A stretch of DNA of 64,000 nt from contig NZ_CP020946.1 of the NCBI RefSeq assembly GCF_002208115.1, positions 2,294,001 to 2,358,000 on the forward strand, written 5' to 3'. Shown here one piece after another: positions 16,586 to 26,738 of this stretch (position 1 is its first letter; every line of letters begins with the position of its first letter). This DNA is from Bdellovibrio bacteriovorus. Lineage in GTDB: Bacteria > Bdellovibrionota > Bdellovibrionia > Bdellovibrionales > Bdellovibrionaceae. A program made the position numbers and the translations under genes. The notes under the pieces were generated by a model, which saw only the letters and a list, made by a program, of their open reading frames with translations, searched no databases and had not been told where the DNA came from.

Positions 16586-17854
16586 TTACAGTTTTAGATC
16601 TTTCCACCAGTCCTGAAGCTTGGTCACTTCAGGGCCCAGCAGAACGCCTGCGGCTTTGTCCAGATCCAGGACGTTGCGAATATAATCGTTCACAGAATCC
16701 ACCGTCACTGCTTTGATTTCATCAATGACGGATTCCACCGCACGATAACGGCCAAAGACCATCTCGTTCACAGCCAGTGAGGTCATGCGGTTTTCGATAT
16801 CATCAGAGCCCAAAAGAATGCTTCCCACAACCTGGGTTTTGCACATTTCAACATCCGCCTTGGTGACACCGCTTTTGCGGATCTTGGCGAATTCTTTCGA
16901 AATCAGATCCCCCACCTTGCGCGCATTTTTCGCCTCGGTGCCGGCATAAATCGTCAGCATGCCGGAATCAATGTTGGTGTTCAGGCTGGAATGAATCGAG
17001 TAAACCAAGCCTCTTTTTTCACGCACACTTTGATACAGCTTCGAGGTCATCCCGCCGCCCAGCAAAGTGTTGGTGACCACCGCTTCAAAACGGTGTTTAT
17101 CCTGGAAGCTCGCCGTGGGAAGACCCAACAGCATATGAACCTGCTCCGCCTGTTTTTCAACGACGTGACGACGGTTCAACCAGCGTGGCACGCGACGGGT
17201 GTTTTTCAGTTCGCTTTTCTTTTTTGACCCCAGGCGCTTTTGGATCCCGGCCATCAGATCATCATGGTCAATGCACCCGGAGGCGCTGACGATGATGTTT
17301 TTGCCGGTGTAGGTTTTTTTATAATAGTTCATCACTTGGGTCTGCTTCATGCGCGCCACCGACACCGGCGTGCCCAGAATAGGACGACCCAATGGATGTG
17401 CGCCATAGACCTGTTCATAGAACACGTCATAGACCATGTCTTCATGGCTGTCTTCGGACATGGCGATTTCCTGAAGGATCACACCCTTTTCAAGGTCGAA
17501 TTCCTTCTGGGTCAGCTTCATGTTCGAAACCAGATCCGCCAGAACATCCAGGGCTTTTTCCCAGTGATCCTTCAGAACCAGCGCATGATAACAAGTGTAC
17601 TCGCGGGTGGTGTAAGCATTCAGCTCCCCGCCCAGAGCTTCCAGTGATTTGGCAATTTGATAGGCCGAACGGGTTTTGGTTCCCTTGAACACCAGGTGTT
17701 CCAGCAAGTGCGAAATTCCGGCCACGTCAGGAGTTTCATCCCGGGTGCCCGTCAAAACCCAAATACCCATAGAAACGGCACGGGACCCTGGATGGAGTTC
17801 ACTCACCACCCGGATCCCGTTAGAAAGTTCAGATTTTTTGAACTTTGTATTCAT
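16586..17854 (-). CDS. M16-family zinc metalloprotease (processing-peptidase-like)
   Basis: 422 aa. The inverted zinc motif HLLEH lies at about 48-52 (GISHLLEHLVFKGT), followed about 70 residues on by the third ligand region (EKGVILQEIAMSEDSHEDMV). GGGMTSKLYQSVREKRGLVYSIHS in the second half is the conserved M16 substrate-binding segment, here spanning about residues 261-284. It resembles the single-chain M16B proteases (YmxG/PqqL type). It begins three bases after pnp with no separate ribosome-binding site. The pnp-M16-dut order is found in several bacterial groups. Confidence 0.9.
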   Translation of the reverse strand: MNTKFKKSELSNGIRVVSELHPGSRAVSMGIWVLTGTRDETPDVAGISHLLEHLVFKGTKTRSAYQIAKSLEALGGELNAYTTREYTCYHALVLKDHWEKALDVLADLVSNMKLTQKEFDLEKGVILQEIAMSEDSHEDMVYDVFYEQVYGAHPLGRPILGTPVSVARMKQTQVMNYYKKTYTGKNIIVSASGCIDHDDLMAGIQKRLGSKKKSELKNTRRVPRWLNRRHVVEKQAEQVHMLLGLPTASFQDKHRFEAVVTNTLLGGGMTSKLYQSVREKRGLVYSIHSSLNTNIDSGMLTIYAGTEAKNARKVGDLISKEFAKIRKSGVTKADVEMCKTQVVGSILLGSDDIENRMTSLAVNEMVFGRYRAVESVIDEIKAVTVDSVNDYIRNVLDLDKAAGVLLGPEVTKLQDWWKDLKL

Positions 17855-17857
17855 CTA

Positions 17858-19951
17858 TTACTGTAGCAAAGCCTTGCGGGAAAGCTTGATGCGACCAGCG
17901 CGGTCCACTTCAAGAACTTTCACATCGATGATTTCGCCTTCTTTAAGTACGTCAGTCACTGCGCGTACACGTTCGTTGGCGATCTCAGAGATGTGCAACA
18001 GACCTTGTGTGTTCGGAAGGATTTCAACGAAAGCACCGAACTCAGCGATTTTCACGATGCGGCCTTTGTAGGTCTTGCCCACTTCAGCTTCAGCGATGAT
18101 GTCGTTGATCATTGCAATTGCTTTCTTGGTTGCTTCCGGATCAGCAGACGCGATGTTGATAGTACCGTCGTCCTGGATCTCGATCTTAACGCCAGTAGCT
18201 TCAGTGATACCACGGATCACTTTACCACCGGAGCCGATCACTTCACGGATCTTGTCTGGCTTGATTTTGATGGTTTCGATACGAGGTGCAAATTCAGAGA
18301 TCTGACCACGAGGAACCTTCATCACTTTTTCCATTTCATTCAGGATGTGAGCGCGGCCTTCTTTAGCTTGCGCCAAAGCCTGCTCCATCACCTCGAAGGA
18401 TACGGAGTCAATTTTGATATCCATCTGCAAAGCAGTGATACCGGCAGGAGAACCCGCCACTTTGAAGTCCATGTCACCCAGGTGATCTTCGTCACCAAGG
18501 ATGTCAGTCAGAACCGCAACACGGTCACCTTCTTTGATCAGACCCATTGCCACACCGGCAACGTTGGCTTTCAAAGGAACGCCGGCGTCAAGCAAAGCCA
18601 TGATACCGGAGCACACTGTACCCATGGAAGAGGAACCGTTGGATTCCAGAACTTCAGACACGATACGGATTGTGTAAGGGAACTTTTCGAAATCCGGAAG
18701 AACCGCTTTGATCGCGCGTTCAGCCAGGTTTCCGTGACCGATTTCACGACGGCTGGTACCGGACATACGACCCACTTCACCCACAGAGTATGGAGGGAAG
18801 TTGTAGTGAAGCATGAACTTGCGTTTCTGAAGACCCAACAATGAATCAACCATTTGTTCGTCGTCAGCCGTACCCAAAGTCACAGTACCCAATACTTGAG
18901 TTTCACCACGAGTGAACAAGCCGGAACCGTGAGCACGAGGCAGGATACCCACTTCGTTCGTGATCGGACGTACAGTTTTCACGTCACGACCATCAATACG
19001 AACAGCGCGGTCCAGAATCATGGAACGAGCTTCCTGGTATTTCAGATCTTCAACGATAGTGTTCAGTTCTTTTTTACGCTGCTTCAGAACTTCTTTGTCA
19101 GTGATGTCTGCAAGAAGAGCTTTTTCAGCTTCAGCCGCTGCTTCGTTGGCAGCTGCATAGCGGTCCTGCTTTTCTTTGATGGAAAGAGCCGCTGCAATTT
19201 TGGATCTCAACAGGCCTTCAGCTTTGCCTTTGAAGTCTGCATCGATGGATGGAGCCGTGAAAGCACGTTTCGCCACAGAGCCGGCTTTTTCACGCAACTC
19301 ATCCTGTGCGTTCAACAGAGGGATGATGGACTGGTGACCGAATTTCAAAGCTGCCAAAGCGTCTGCTTCAGAGATGAATTTCGTTTCACCTTCAACCATC
19401 AACAAACCATTGCGAGTACCCGCAACGATCATGTCCATGTCGGACTTTTCCATTTGTTGTGGAGTTGGGTTGGCGATGAACTGACCGTCAACGCGAGCCA
19501 CTTGCACAGCTGCAGTAGGACCGTTGAATGGAATGTCAGAGCAATGCAAAGCCGCGGATGCACCAAGGCTCGCCAGAATTTCCAGTGGGAATGCGCCATC
19601 CGCAGACAACACCGTCGCAACGATTTGTGTTTCGTGGCGGTAGCCTTCAGGGAATACAGGGCGGATAGGACGATCGATAAGACGAGCGATCAGAACCGCA
19701 TCGTTGGTTGGTTTTGCTTCACGTTTGAAGTAACCACCTGGGATTTTGCCTGTTGCGTAGAACTTCTCGATGTACTCAACAGTCAGAGGGAAGAAATCCA
19801 GTTCAGAGGCTTTTTTAGAGGAAGTTGCAGTAACAAGAACCATGTTGTTACCGGAGCTTACCAAAGCGGCGCCATCCGCTTGTTTCGCCAAACGGCCTGT
19901 TTCGATGGTAATTTGTTTTCCACCCACCGATGTCGTGACAGTCGTTTTCAT
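17858..19951 (-). CDS. pnp: Polynucleotide phosphorylase
   Basis: 697 aa, typical length. This 3'-5' phosphorolytic exoribonuclease is a core RNA-degradation enzyme. It has two RNase PH-like domains (the second includes MSGTSRREIGHGNLAERA and ESNGSSSMGTVCSG), a KH domain (VIGSGGKVIRGI) and a C-terminal S1 domain (GKTYKGRIVKIAEFGAFVEI). The start is supported by AAGGAG upstream of the ATG. It follows rpsO after a leader of about 100 bases with two hairpins, as in the E. coli rpsO-pnp region where RNase III cleavage controls pnp. Confidence 0.97.
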   Translation of the reverse strand: MKTTVTTSVGGKQITIETGRLAKQADGAALVSSGNNMVLVTATSSKKASELDFFPLTVEYIEKFYATGKIPGGYFKREAKPTNDAVLIARLIDRPIRPVFPEGYRHETQIVATVLSADGAFPLEILASLGASAALHCSDIPFNGPTAAVQVARVDGQFIANPTPQQMEKSDMDMIVAGTRNGLLMVEGETKFISEADALAALKFGHQSIIPLLNAQDELREKAGSVAKRAFTAPSIDADFKGKAEGLLRSKIAAALSIKEKQDRYAAANEAAAEAEKALLADITDKEVLKQRKKELNTIVEDLKYQEARSMILDRAVRIDGRDVKTVRPITNEVGILPRAHGSGLFTRGETQVLGTVTLGTADDEQMVDSLLGLQKRKFMLHYNFPPYSVGEVGRMSGTSRREIGHGNLAERAIKAVLPDFEKFPYTIRIVSEVLESNGSSSMGTVCSGIMALLDAGVPLKANVAGVAMGLIKEGDRVAVLTDILGDEDHLGDMDFKVAGSPAGITALQMDIKIDSVSFEVMEQALAQAKEGRAHILNEMEKVMKVPRGQISEFAPRIETIKIKPDKIREVIGSGGKVIRGITEATGVKIEIQDDGTINIASADPEATKKAIAMINDIIAEAEVGKTYKGRIVKIAEFGAFVEILPNTQGLLHISEIANERVRAVTDVLKEGEIIDVKVLEVDRAGRIKLSRKALLQ

Positions 19952-19970
19952 TAAATCTCCTTGAAGTTAT

Positions 19971-20030
19971 CACAGAGCCTTATGCTCTGCTGCTGTGGCT
20001 TGAAACGACGAAGGGGCTCTGCGCCCCTTC
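19971..20030 (-). promoter_or_regulatory. Two hairpins in the rpsO-pnp intergenic leader
   Basis: A perfect eight-base stem GAAGGGGC/GCCCCTTC (20010-20030, five-base loop) and a second stem built of CACAG/CTGTG and AGAGC/GCTCT (19971-19997) lie between rpsO and pnp. Neither has a T-run on the minus strand, so they look like processing or stability elements rather than terminators. Confidence 0.5.
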
Positions 20031-20051
20031 ATTGCATTTAGAATCTTTTGA

Positions 20052-20330
20052 TTACTTACGGATATCCCGGATATCCAAAGCCTTGATAAGGTCTTGGTAT
20101 TTTTTAACATCTTTGCGATGCAGGTAATCCAAAAGTTTTCTTCTTTTGTTAACCATAGTCACCAAACCGCGACGGCCGTGGTGGTCTTTTTTGTGTTTCG
20201 CAAAGTGGTTTGTCAAATCGTTGATTTTCGCTGTCAAAAGAGCGATTTGAACTTCAGAGGAACCAGTGTCCAGGTCAGAAGTTTTGAATTTCTTTACGAT
20301 CTGAGATGTTTGATCTTTAGTGACTGCCAT
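20052..20330 (-). CDS. rpsO: 30S ribosomal protein S15
   Basis: 92 aa. S15 binds the central domain of 16S rRNA and primes platform assembly. The sequence includes [36 protein letters not shown] and [13 protein letters not shown], all diagnostic. AAGGAGACGCTA precedes the ATG. It lies between truB and pnp, the same order as in E. coli. The leader carries a tight hairpin with a GCAA loop that may be a control site. Confidence 0.97.
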   Translation of the reverse strand: MAVTKDQTSQIVKKFKTSDLDTGSSEVQIALLTAKINDLTNHFAKHKKDHHGRRGLVTMVNKRRKLLDYLHRKDVKKYQDLIKALDIRDIRK

Positions 20331-20348
20331 TAGCGTCTCCTTAAGTGT

Positions 20349-20366
20349 TTTCAGGTTGCCCTGAAA
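20349..20366 (-). promoter_or_regulatory. Stem-loop with GNRA loop in the rpsO leader
   Basis: On the minus strand TTTCAGG pairs perfectly with CCTGAAA around a GCAA tetraloop, ending about eight bases before the Shine-Dalgarno of rpsO. Position and shape fit an S15-type translational control leader, but no homology to a known one is claimed. Confidence 0.4.
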
Positions 20367-20460
20367 TGGTTTTAGTTATCACATCCCCCTCGGGCGTCAT
20401 GGCTGTCGCTCCAGAGAGATTTTTTGTGAAGTTATGGTTTAAACCCAAGCCCCATACGGG

Positions 20461-21387
20461 TCAAGAGTATTTAAATACCCTGCGTAGAACGAACCCCCGG
20501 CCGGGCTCCAGGCCGATCACGGCCAAAAGCTCGCCCCCTTCTTGGGCCAGAACCTGGATATACTGGTCCACATCGGGGTTGAAGGCGGAAATAAGCTGGG
20601 ATCTAAGGTCATGGCTGATCTGGCCATTGCCCAAAAGGACCTTGTCCTGCCCCTTGATTCGAATACGTTTCACCTGAGGCAAAGCCAGCTCCATGGGAAC
20701 AAAGGCCGGGCTTAAAATACCGCCTTTGACCGTGGCTTCAATCTGCTCCAGGGTCTGAGCCTGGTCAATTTTATAGGGTGAGGACCACGTCCGGCGCAGG
20801 CCGCTCATCGCCGCCCCACACCCCAGGGCCTTACCCAACAGGTCAATCCAGGTGCGAATATAGCTGCCCTTGCTGCATTTGATATCAAACTCAGCCCAAT
20901 CCGGGCCGATTTCAACGGGCTCAATATCCCAGAACTTCATGACCTTCTTGGGGATGGCCACTTCCTGCTCGCCCCGGGCGTATTCGTAAAGCTTTTTACC
21001 CTGAACCTTGATTGCCGAGTAAATAGGCACTTCAACTTCCATCTCACCCTGAAGCTTCAGGGCTTCAGACAGGATCAGTTCACGGGTCAGGTGGTCGGTG
21101 GAGCTGGTTTCCAGGGTTTCACCGGTCGTGTCCAAGGTGTCGGTGCGAAGCCCGAACTGCGCGCGCAGACGGTAGCCCTTGTCCCCTTCCAGAATGTACT
21201 GGCTGAGTTTCGTGCCCTCGTTCACCAGGCAAGCCATCAGGCCCGACGCCATCGGATCCAGAGTTCCCGAATGCCCCACGGCACGCGTGGAAAGAATGCG
21301 GCGCAAACGCGCCACAACGTCATGGCTGGAGATCCCTGAAGGCTTATCCACCAGCAGCAGACCATTGAATTGATTTTTATTCGTCAT
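20461..21387 (-). CDS. truB: tRNA pseudouridine-55 synthase
   Basis: 308 aa from the ATG at 21387, where the protein begins MTNKNQFNGLLLVDKPSG; the longer frame to 21459 would overlap rbfA deeply and lacks family similarity. TruB makes the universal pseudouridine 55 in the T-loop of tRNAs. The catalytic aspartate is in GHSGTLDPMASGLM (about 39-52), and the family segments GEMEVEVPIYSAIKVQGKKLY and KCSKGSYIRTW follow. It overlaps the end of rbfA by 11 bases, indicating coupling. Confidence 0.94.
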   Translation of the reverse strand: MTNKNQFNGLLLVDKPSGISSHDVVARLRRILSTRAVGHSGTLDPMASGLMACLVNEGTKLSQYILEGDKGYRLRAQFGLRTDTLDTTGETLETSSTDHLTRELILSEALKLQGEMEVEVPIYSAIKVQGKKLYEYARGEQEVAIPKKVMKFWDIEPVEIGPDWAEFDIKCSKGSYIRTWIDLLGKALGCGAAMSGLRRTWSSPYKIDQAQTLEQIEATVKGGILSPAFVPMELALPQVKRIRIKGQDKVLLGNGQISHDLRSQLISAFNPDVDQYIQVLAQEGGELLAVIGLEPGRGFVLRRVFKYS

Positions 21388-21781
21388 CGGATTCGTCGGA
21401 ACCTTCGCCAGGATTGTTGGCTTTACGCTCGAGCTCAAGCTCGTGAAGGATCTTTTCAACCTTCAGCACCTGCTCGGTGGCGTGATCCAAGTAAAAGGTC
21501 AACTTCGGACAATAGCGCATTTTCAGCTCTTTGCCGATGTAGTTCTGAATTTCAAAGGCACGCTCCTGAAGAAGATCCAGCGCTTCATCCTGCTGTTTTT
21601 CGTCCCCAAGAACACTGACATAGACTTTCGCGGCACGAAGGTCCGCAGGCATTTTCACTGAAGCCACCGTCACCAGGCCTGGCAACGGTGTTTTGAAACC
21701 ACGAATCAGAAACTGAGCAATGGTCGCTTGAATTTCACGCTCAACGCGGGCAACACGGCGCCCATCACCCATATTCTTCAT
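21377..21781 (-). CDS. rbfA: Ribosome-binding factor A
   Basis: 134 aa. RbfA assists late 30S subunit maturation. The sequence shows RVEREIQATIAQFL at the N-terminus, VTVASVKMPADLRAAKVYVSV in the KH-like core and LKMRYCPKLTFYLD near the end, all family features. The start overlaps the infB stop by one base. The C-terminal tail is short, acidic and likely disordered. Confidence 0.93.
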   Translation of the reverse strand: MKNMGDGRRVARVEREIQATIAQFLIRGFKTPLPGLVTVASVKMPADLRAAKVYVSVLGDEKQQDEALDLLQERAFEIQNYIGKELKMRYCPKLTFYLDHATEQVLKVEKILHELELERKANNPGEGSDESDDE

Positions 21782-24708
21782 TAGTTCGCTCCGCCCTCTA
21801 GCTCGCGAGCCACTTCTTTTTTAACGAAGGCTTCCATCTGGTCGCCCACTTTAACGTCGTTGTAGTTCTCGATACCGATACCGCACTCATAGCCGGAAGC
21901 CACTTCTTTGGCGTCGTCCTTGAAGCGTTTAAGGGAGGCAATTTTGCCTTCGTATACAATTTTATTTTCACGCAGCAAACGGATGCTCGCGTTACGCTGA
22001 ACTTTACCATCGATAACGAAGCAACCTGCAATCGTACCAACTTTAGGAACAGTGAACACGTTACGCACTTCTGCACGACCCAGGACTTCTTCCACGATGT
22101 CCGGAGACAACAGACCACCCATGGCCGCTTTCATCTGGTCGATCAGTTCGTAAACGATAGAGTACGTACGAACGTCCACGCCCATTTGTTTTGCTTTCGC
22201 CTGCGCACCCAGATCCGGACGAACGTTGAAGCCCAGAACGATACCTTTTGCCGTGTTGGCAAGAACGATATCACCTTCGTTGATACCACCCACTGCAGAG
22301 TGGATAACACGGGCTTTAACTTCCGGAGTGGAAAGTTTCGCAAGCATGCCGTTGATCGCTTCCAAAGAACCATGCACATCGGCTTTCAAGACGATCGCAA
22401 GCTCTTTCACGTCACCGGCTTTCACCTTCGCAAACACCTCATCCAGAGACAGTTTTGCCGCCGGAGCCGCTGCAGCTTTTTCAGCCTGTTCTTTTCTCAA
22501 TTCAGAAACCTTGGTCGCCGTGACTTCGTCTTTCACGATGTCGAACTTGTCACCGGCCGCAGGAACCGCCTCAAGACCCAGCACCTCAACAGGGATACCA
22601 GGACCCGCAGACTGAACGCGCTCACCACGGTCATTGGTCAAAGAACGAACGCGGCCTTTCATGGTGCCAGCAACGATGTACTGACCCACTTCAACCGTAC
22701 CGTCTTTAACCAGCAAAGTCGCCACAGGGCCTTTGCCTTTTTCCATCTTCGCTTCGATCACCAGACCGGTACCGGAGCGTTTTGGATTCGCTTTCAACTC
22801 GGCCACTTCCGCAACCAGTTTGATCTGTTCAAGCAATTCGGTGATACCCGTCTTCTTCAAAGCGGAAACTTCGCAGAAGATCGTGGATCCACCCCACTCC
22901 TCAGGAACGATTTCAAGCTCAGTCAACTGTTGCTTGATACGCTCTGGGTTGGCGCCTGGTTTATCAATTTTATTCACTGCCACGATGATTGGTACGCCCG
23001 CTGCTTTGGCGTGGTTAATCGCCTCTTGAGTCTGAGGCATCATACCGTCATCCGCCGCCACCACGATGATCGCGATGTCAGTGGCATTGGCACCACGGGC
23101 ACGCATTGCCGTGAAGGCTTCGTGGCCCGGAGTATCCAGGAATGTGATCAGGCTGCCATCTTCGATTTTCACGCTATAAGCACCGATGTGCTGCGTGATA
23201 CCGCCGGCCTCACCTTTGGCCACGTCCGCATTGCGAATCGCATCCAAAAGGGATGTTTTACCGTGATCGACGTGACCCATAACAGTCACTACTGGAGGAC
23301 GAGTCACTGGAGCTGCATCCAGATCACCGAATGCCGTCTGTTCAGCAACTTCGTCCGCCGTTTTAAATACGTTTTGTGCTTCCCAGCCGAACTCAGGCAC
23401 GATCAACGCGATCGTGTCGAAATCCAGATCCATGTTCATGTTGGCCATCACACCCTGTTTCATCAGTTCACGAACCAGTTGAGGAGCCTTCAGACCCATT
23501 TCCATGGCAAGGTCGCTCAACTTCATCGTGTTATTCACTTTTACAACACGCTTGTGAGCGGATGGAGTCGTGATCTGTGTTTTCATAGCGTCACGCTCCA
23601 ACATGCCTTTTTTCTTTTTCGGTTGGAAGACCATCTCACGCTTACGGAACTCAACCGCATTGAATGAAACAACTTCTTCCTCTTTTTCGCCTCCGCGACC
23701 TGTCGCACCCGGACCCGCAGCCGCTGGCGCCGCAGGGGCACCAAAACGCTTGCGCTTGTCGAAGTCACGACCACCGCGATCCGCACCTGCATCCGCAATA
23801 GGTTCAGGCGGCTGATTCGCAGCTACGAAGCCTGTACGGATGTTGCGCGTTGGCGCTCCGCCCGCAGGGCGATTGAAGCCCCCCGGACGCTGTCCGGTGA
23901 AGCTTGCACTGGCACCGCGCTGCTCGCCACCGGCACGTGGAGTGAATCCACCTGCAGGGCGCTCGCCTTGAGGGCGCTGCGGAGCCTGGGACTGAACGCG
24001 GGAAAGATCCATGCGTCCGATGATATTTCTTTTAGGAGCAGAAGCCGGTGTGGCCGAGCTGGATACACCGCTCGTGCCCACAACAACTTCCTTCTTGCGG
24101 GCCTGAGGAGCCGGAGCTTCAGGAGCCGCTGGCGCCACCGGTGCCGCAGGAGTTTCTTTGGCAACCACAGGCTCGGCCTTTTCAACCGGCGCCGGAGCTT
24201 CCTCTTTCACTGCCGCTTTTGCTGGGGCTTTTTCTTCAACCGGGGCCGCTTCCACTTCCGGAGTTTCTTCAACTTCCTCCGCTTCCGCTTTTACAGCCGG
24301 CTTTTTCACCACGACACGTGTGGTTTTAGGAGCCGCTGCCGCCTCTTCAACTTCGCCTTCAGGCTTCGCCACCACTTTGGCTTTTGGAGCCTCGGCAGGC
24401 ACTTCGTCTTTTTTACGACGAATCACAGGAGTTTTTGCCGCCGCCGCAGAAGCATCTGCTTCAGGAGCCGGAGCAGCTGCAGCCGCCTTTTTCGGCGCCG
24501 CTTTGCGAGCCGCTGTCTTTTTTGGTTTCGCCTCGTCAGCGGATTTTTCTCCGCCGCTGAGTTTAATTTTAATCTGCTCCAGAACTTCGGGCTCCAGCTC
24601 CGCCATGTGGCTCTTCACCGGCAAATGCCACTCGCGGATCTTGTCCATGAGGGCCAGCGGGGTCATCCCGATCTCTTTTGCAAATTCAAAAACCTTTGGA
24701 TTACTCAC
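21781..24708 (-). CDS. infB: Translation initiation factor IF-2
   Basis: 975 aa, on the long side. IF-2 is the GTPase that recruits fMet-tRNA to the 30S subunit. The N-terminus has the IF2_N fold ([19 protein letters not shown]), then about 300 residues rich in Ala, Pro, Lys, Glu, Arg and Gly, low-complexity and probably disordered. The GTPase domain carries [22 protein letters not shown] and [11 protein letters not shown], followed by the beta-barrel domains. The low-complexity region produces long false open frames on the other strand. Confidence 0.97.
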   Translation of the reverse strand: MSNPKVFEFAKEIGMTPLALMDKIREWHLPVKSHMAELEPEVLEQIKIKLSGGEKSADEAKPKKTAARKAAPKKAAAAAPAPEADASAAAAKTPVIRRKKDEVPAEAPKAKVVAKPEGEVEEAAAAPKTTRVVVKKPAVKAEAEEVEETPEVEAAPVEEKAPAKAAVKEEAPAPVEKAEPVVAKETPAAPVAPAAPEAPAPQARKKEVVVGTSGVSSSATPASAPKRNIIGRMDLSRVQSQAPQRPQGERPAGGFTPRAGGEQRGASASFTGQRPGGFNRPAGGAPTRNIRTGFVAANQPPEPIADAGADRGGRDFDKRKRFGAPAAPAAAGPGATGRGGEKEEEVVSFNAVEFRKREMVFQPKKKKGMLERDAMKTQITTPSAHKRVVKVNNTMKLSDLAMEMGLKAPQLVRELMKQGVMANMNMDLDFDTIALIVPEFGWEAQNVFKTADEVAEQTAFGDLDAAPVTRPPVVTVMGHVDHGKTSLLDAIRNADVAKGEAGGITQHIGAYSVKIEDGSLITFLDTPGHEAFTAMRARGANATDIAIIVVAADDGMMPQTQEAINHAKAAGVPIIVAVNKIDKPGANPERIKQQLTELEIVPEEWGGSTIFCEVSALKKTGITELLEQIKLVAEVAELKANPKRSGTGLVIEAKMEKGKGPVATLLVKDGTVEVGQYIVAGTMKGRVRSLTNDRGERVQSAGPGIPVEVLGLEAVPAAGDKFDIVKDEVTATKVSELRKEQAEKAAAAPAAKLSLDEVFAKVKAGDVKELAIVLKADVHGSLEAINGMLAKLSTPEVKARVIHSAVGGINEGDIVLANTAKGIVLGFNVRPDLGAQAKAKQMGVDVRTYSIVYELIDQMKAAMGGLLSPDIVEEVLGRAEVRNVFTVPKVGTIAGCFVIDGKVQRNASIRLLRENKIVYEGKIASLKRFKDDAKEVASGYECGIGIENYNDVKVGDQMEAFVKKEVARELEGGAN

Positions 24709-24809
24709 TCAGTCTCCCTGCCTAGACCCCGGAACTTTCCGGGGCAGCCTGCCTCACCCTGATACTTTGCCAGGGCGGCGTTGTTGTTCTCTATCCAAAT
24801 AACTAAAAA
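24709..24809. other. nusA-infB spacer with a perfect palindrome
   Basis: The 101-base spacer contains CCCCGGAA/TTCCGGGG around a two-base loop (24727-24744) and a weaker CCCTG/CAGGG stem beyond it. There is no T-run, so it is unlikely to be a terminator. It could be a processing site or a stability element between nusA and infB. Confidence 0.4.
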
Positions 24810-26198
24810 CTACTCTTCTTCCGCTTCGAGTTTTTTCAACTCTTGTTTCAACAGAAGATCAGCCTGCTCTTTCGCAGACACGTTGGAACCTTTGTCCTTG
24901 GCAACTGAAGGAGCGGTTGGAACCGGCACACCTTCAGATTCATACTTCGCCACCAGGGCTTTGGCTTCGTTGGAAAGCTTTTCTGCCTTGTCTGGATCGT
25001 CGTAACCAGGGATGGTCATCAACTCATCAACACCTGCCGTCGCCACAGCCTGGAAGGAACCGAAGCCGGACTGGAAGATGTTCTGAGCCATGGTTTCACT
25101 CATACCCGGGATCAACATCAGATTGAAGATGGATTCCGCAGTACGGGAAGCCGCTGAAGATTCAGAAATGATATCCAGTTTCCAAGTCGTCAGTTTCGCT
25201 GCCAGACGCACGTTTTGACCGCGTTTACCGATAGCCAAAGACAATTGAGAGTCCGGAACAACGATTTCCATTTCGCGGTTCGCATCATCAAGGAACACGC
25301 GGGAGATTTCCGCAGGCGCCAAAGCGTTGCACGCGAAACGAGTGATATCCTCGTCCCAAGGAACGATGTCGATTTTCTCGCCACGAAGTTCCTGAACGAT
25401 ATTCTGAACACGGGAACCCTTCATACCCACGCAAGCCCCTACCGGGTCCACGGAGTTGTCTTTGGAACGAACCGCGATTTTCGCGCGCTGTCCTGGTTCA
25501 CGAGCGGCAGCCATGATCTCAACAACACCGTCGTAGATCTCTGGAACTTCCATTTCGAAAAGTTTCATCAAATAACGTTCATCAGCGCGGGACATGATGA
25601 TCTGAGGACCACGTGTCGTCTGACGAACTTCAGAAAGGTAACCCTGAATGCGGTCGCCTGGCTTGTATTGTTCGCCCGGGATCTGTTCACGAGGCGGGAT
25701 GTAAGCCTCAGTGCGGCCCAAATCGACAACGATCGCGCCTTTTTCAACACGACGTGCGATACCGGAAGCGATCTCACCTTTGCGCTCTTCAAATTCGTTG
25801 AAGATGATGTTGCGTTCAGCATCACGCACTTTCTGCATGATGATCTGTTTCGCAGTCTGAGCGGCAATACGGCCCAGGTCGGAAGCTTCCATTTTGATAC
25901 CGATGGAGTCATCCAACTGAACGTTTGGATCCAGCTTTTGCGCTTCATCAAGAGGAATCTCAACTTCTTCGTCGATGTACTTTTCACGAGGAACGACTTC
26001 CTTGAACTCAAACAGTTCAACTTCGCCGGTGTCTTCGTTGTAAGCTGCTTCGATCTCGCGGTAGGTTCCGTATTTTTTACGTGCCGCTACCAGCATGCCC
26101 TGAGTGATTGCATCGATAACAACCTGTTTGTCGATACCTTTGTCTTTTCCGACTTGATCAATCACCTTGGAAAGATCTGAAAACACATTTTCAGCCAT
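24810..26198 (-). CDS. nusA: Transcription termination/antitermination factor NusA
   Basis: 462 aa. The order is the N-terminal RNA-polymerase-binding domain (about 1-125), S1 domain (GARRVEKGAIVVDLG region), KH1 (DPVGACVGMKGSRVQNIVQEL) shown here by its GACVGMKGSRV core, KH2 (LAIGKRGQNVRLAAKL) and a C-terminal helix-hairpin-helix-like part (FQSGFGSFQAVATAGVDEL). It is somewhat shorter than E. coli NusA (495) and ends with an acidic tail. It sits 15 bases after rimP. Confidence 0.96.
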   Translation of the reverse strand: MAENVFSDLSKVIDQVGKDKGIDKQVVIDAITQGMLVAARKKYGTYREIEAAYNEDTGEVELFEFKEVVPREKYIDEEVEIPLDEAQKLDPNVQLDDSIGIKMEASDLGRIAAQTAKQIIMQKVRDAERNIIFNEFEERKGEIASGIARRVEKGAIVVDLGRTEAYIPPREQIPGEQYKPGDRIQGYLSEVRQTTRGPQIIMSRADERYLMKLFEMEVPEIYDGVVEIMAAAREPGQRAKIAVRSKDNSVDPVGACVGMKGSRVQNIVQELRGEKIDIVPWDEDITRFACNALAPAEISRVFLDDANREMEIVVPDSQLSLAIGKRGQNVRLAAKLTTWKLDIISESSAASRTAESIFNLMLIPGMSETMAQNIFQSGFGSFQAVATAGVDELMTIPGYDDPDKAEKLSNEAKALVAKYESEGVPVPTAPSVAKDKGSNVSAKEQADLLLKQELKKLEAEEE

Positions 26199-26213
26199 GA
26201 TTTTCCTCTCTCG

Positions 26214-26738
26214 TTACTTTTTCTGACCTTTAGTAAATTCAAAAACCAATTTTGCCCTGTCGATCATCGCGTACGGGATTTTGATCTCCACGTCCTTCAC
26301 AACAAAGCGAACGCCCTGCTCGTCGGCGGATTCAAGAACCTCTTCGACGGTTTTGGCGTTTTTCCATTTCTTGTCTTCCACACCCATGGTTTCAAGCGCC
26401 TTGGTGGTTTTAATGTAAACCTTTTTGCCAATCGCTTTTTTAAAGTGCCATGGTTTCTTAAGATGACGATCCAGCCCCGGAGTGGAAACCTCCAGATTGT
26501 ATTCGCCACCAGGAATCATCTCTTCATCCGCATCCAGGATTTCGCTCAAGCCGCGGGACACATTGGAGCAATCATCAATGCTGATCGCGCCTTCTTCTTC
26601 TCTGTCGATGAAAAGACGAAGCGTGCGCCCCTTGCCCAAACCAACGAATTCGATATCGTAAAGCAAACAGCCCTGCGCGGCCGCTACGTCGTTGGCGATC
26701 TTTTCTACTTTTGCCATCCAAGATGGAGACTCTGACAT
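26214..26738 (-). CDS. rimP: Ribosome maturation factor RimP
   Basis: 174 aa from the ATG at 26738 (MSESPSWMAKVEKI), which has TAGGA about nine bases upstream; the track-style start at 26774 adds 12 unrelated residues. RimP is needed for 30S assembly. Conserved parts include GCLLYDIEFVGLGKGRTLRLF, here abbreviated to its LYDIEFVG core, DDCSNVSRGLSEILD, and YNLEVSTPGLDRHLKKPWHF reduced to VSTPGLDRHL. It is the first gene of the nusA operon. No metY-type tRNA precedes it. Confidence 0.92.
   Translation of the reverse strand: MSESPSWMAKVEKIANDVAAAQGCLLYDIEFVGLGKGRTLRLFIDREEEGAISIDDCSNVSRGLSEILDADEEMIPGGEYNLEVSTPGLDRHLKKPWHFKKAIGKKVYIKTTKALETMGVEDKKWKNAKTVEEVLESADEQGVRFVVKDVEIKIPYAMIDRAKLVFEFTKGQKK

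Noticed and set aside
22186-23667. 493-aa plus-strand frame opposite infB
   Set aside because: It mirrors the conserved IF-2 GTPase region and has shadow composition rich in Phe, His and Arg.
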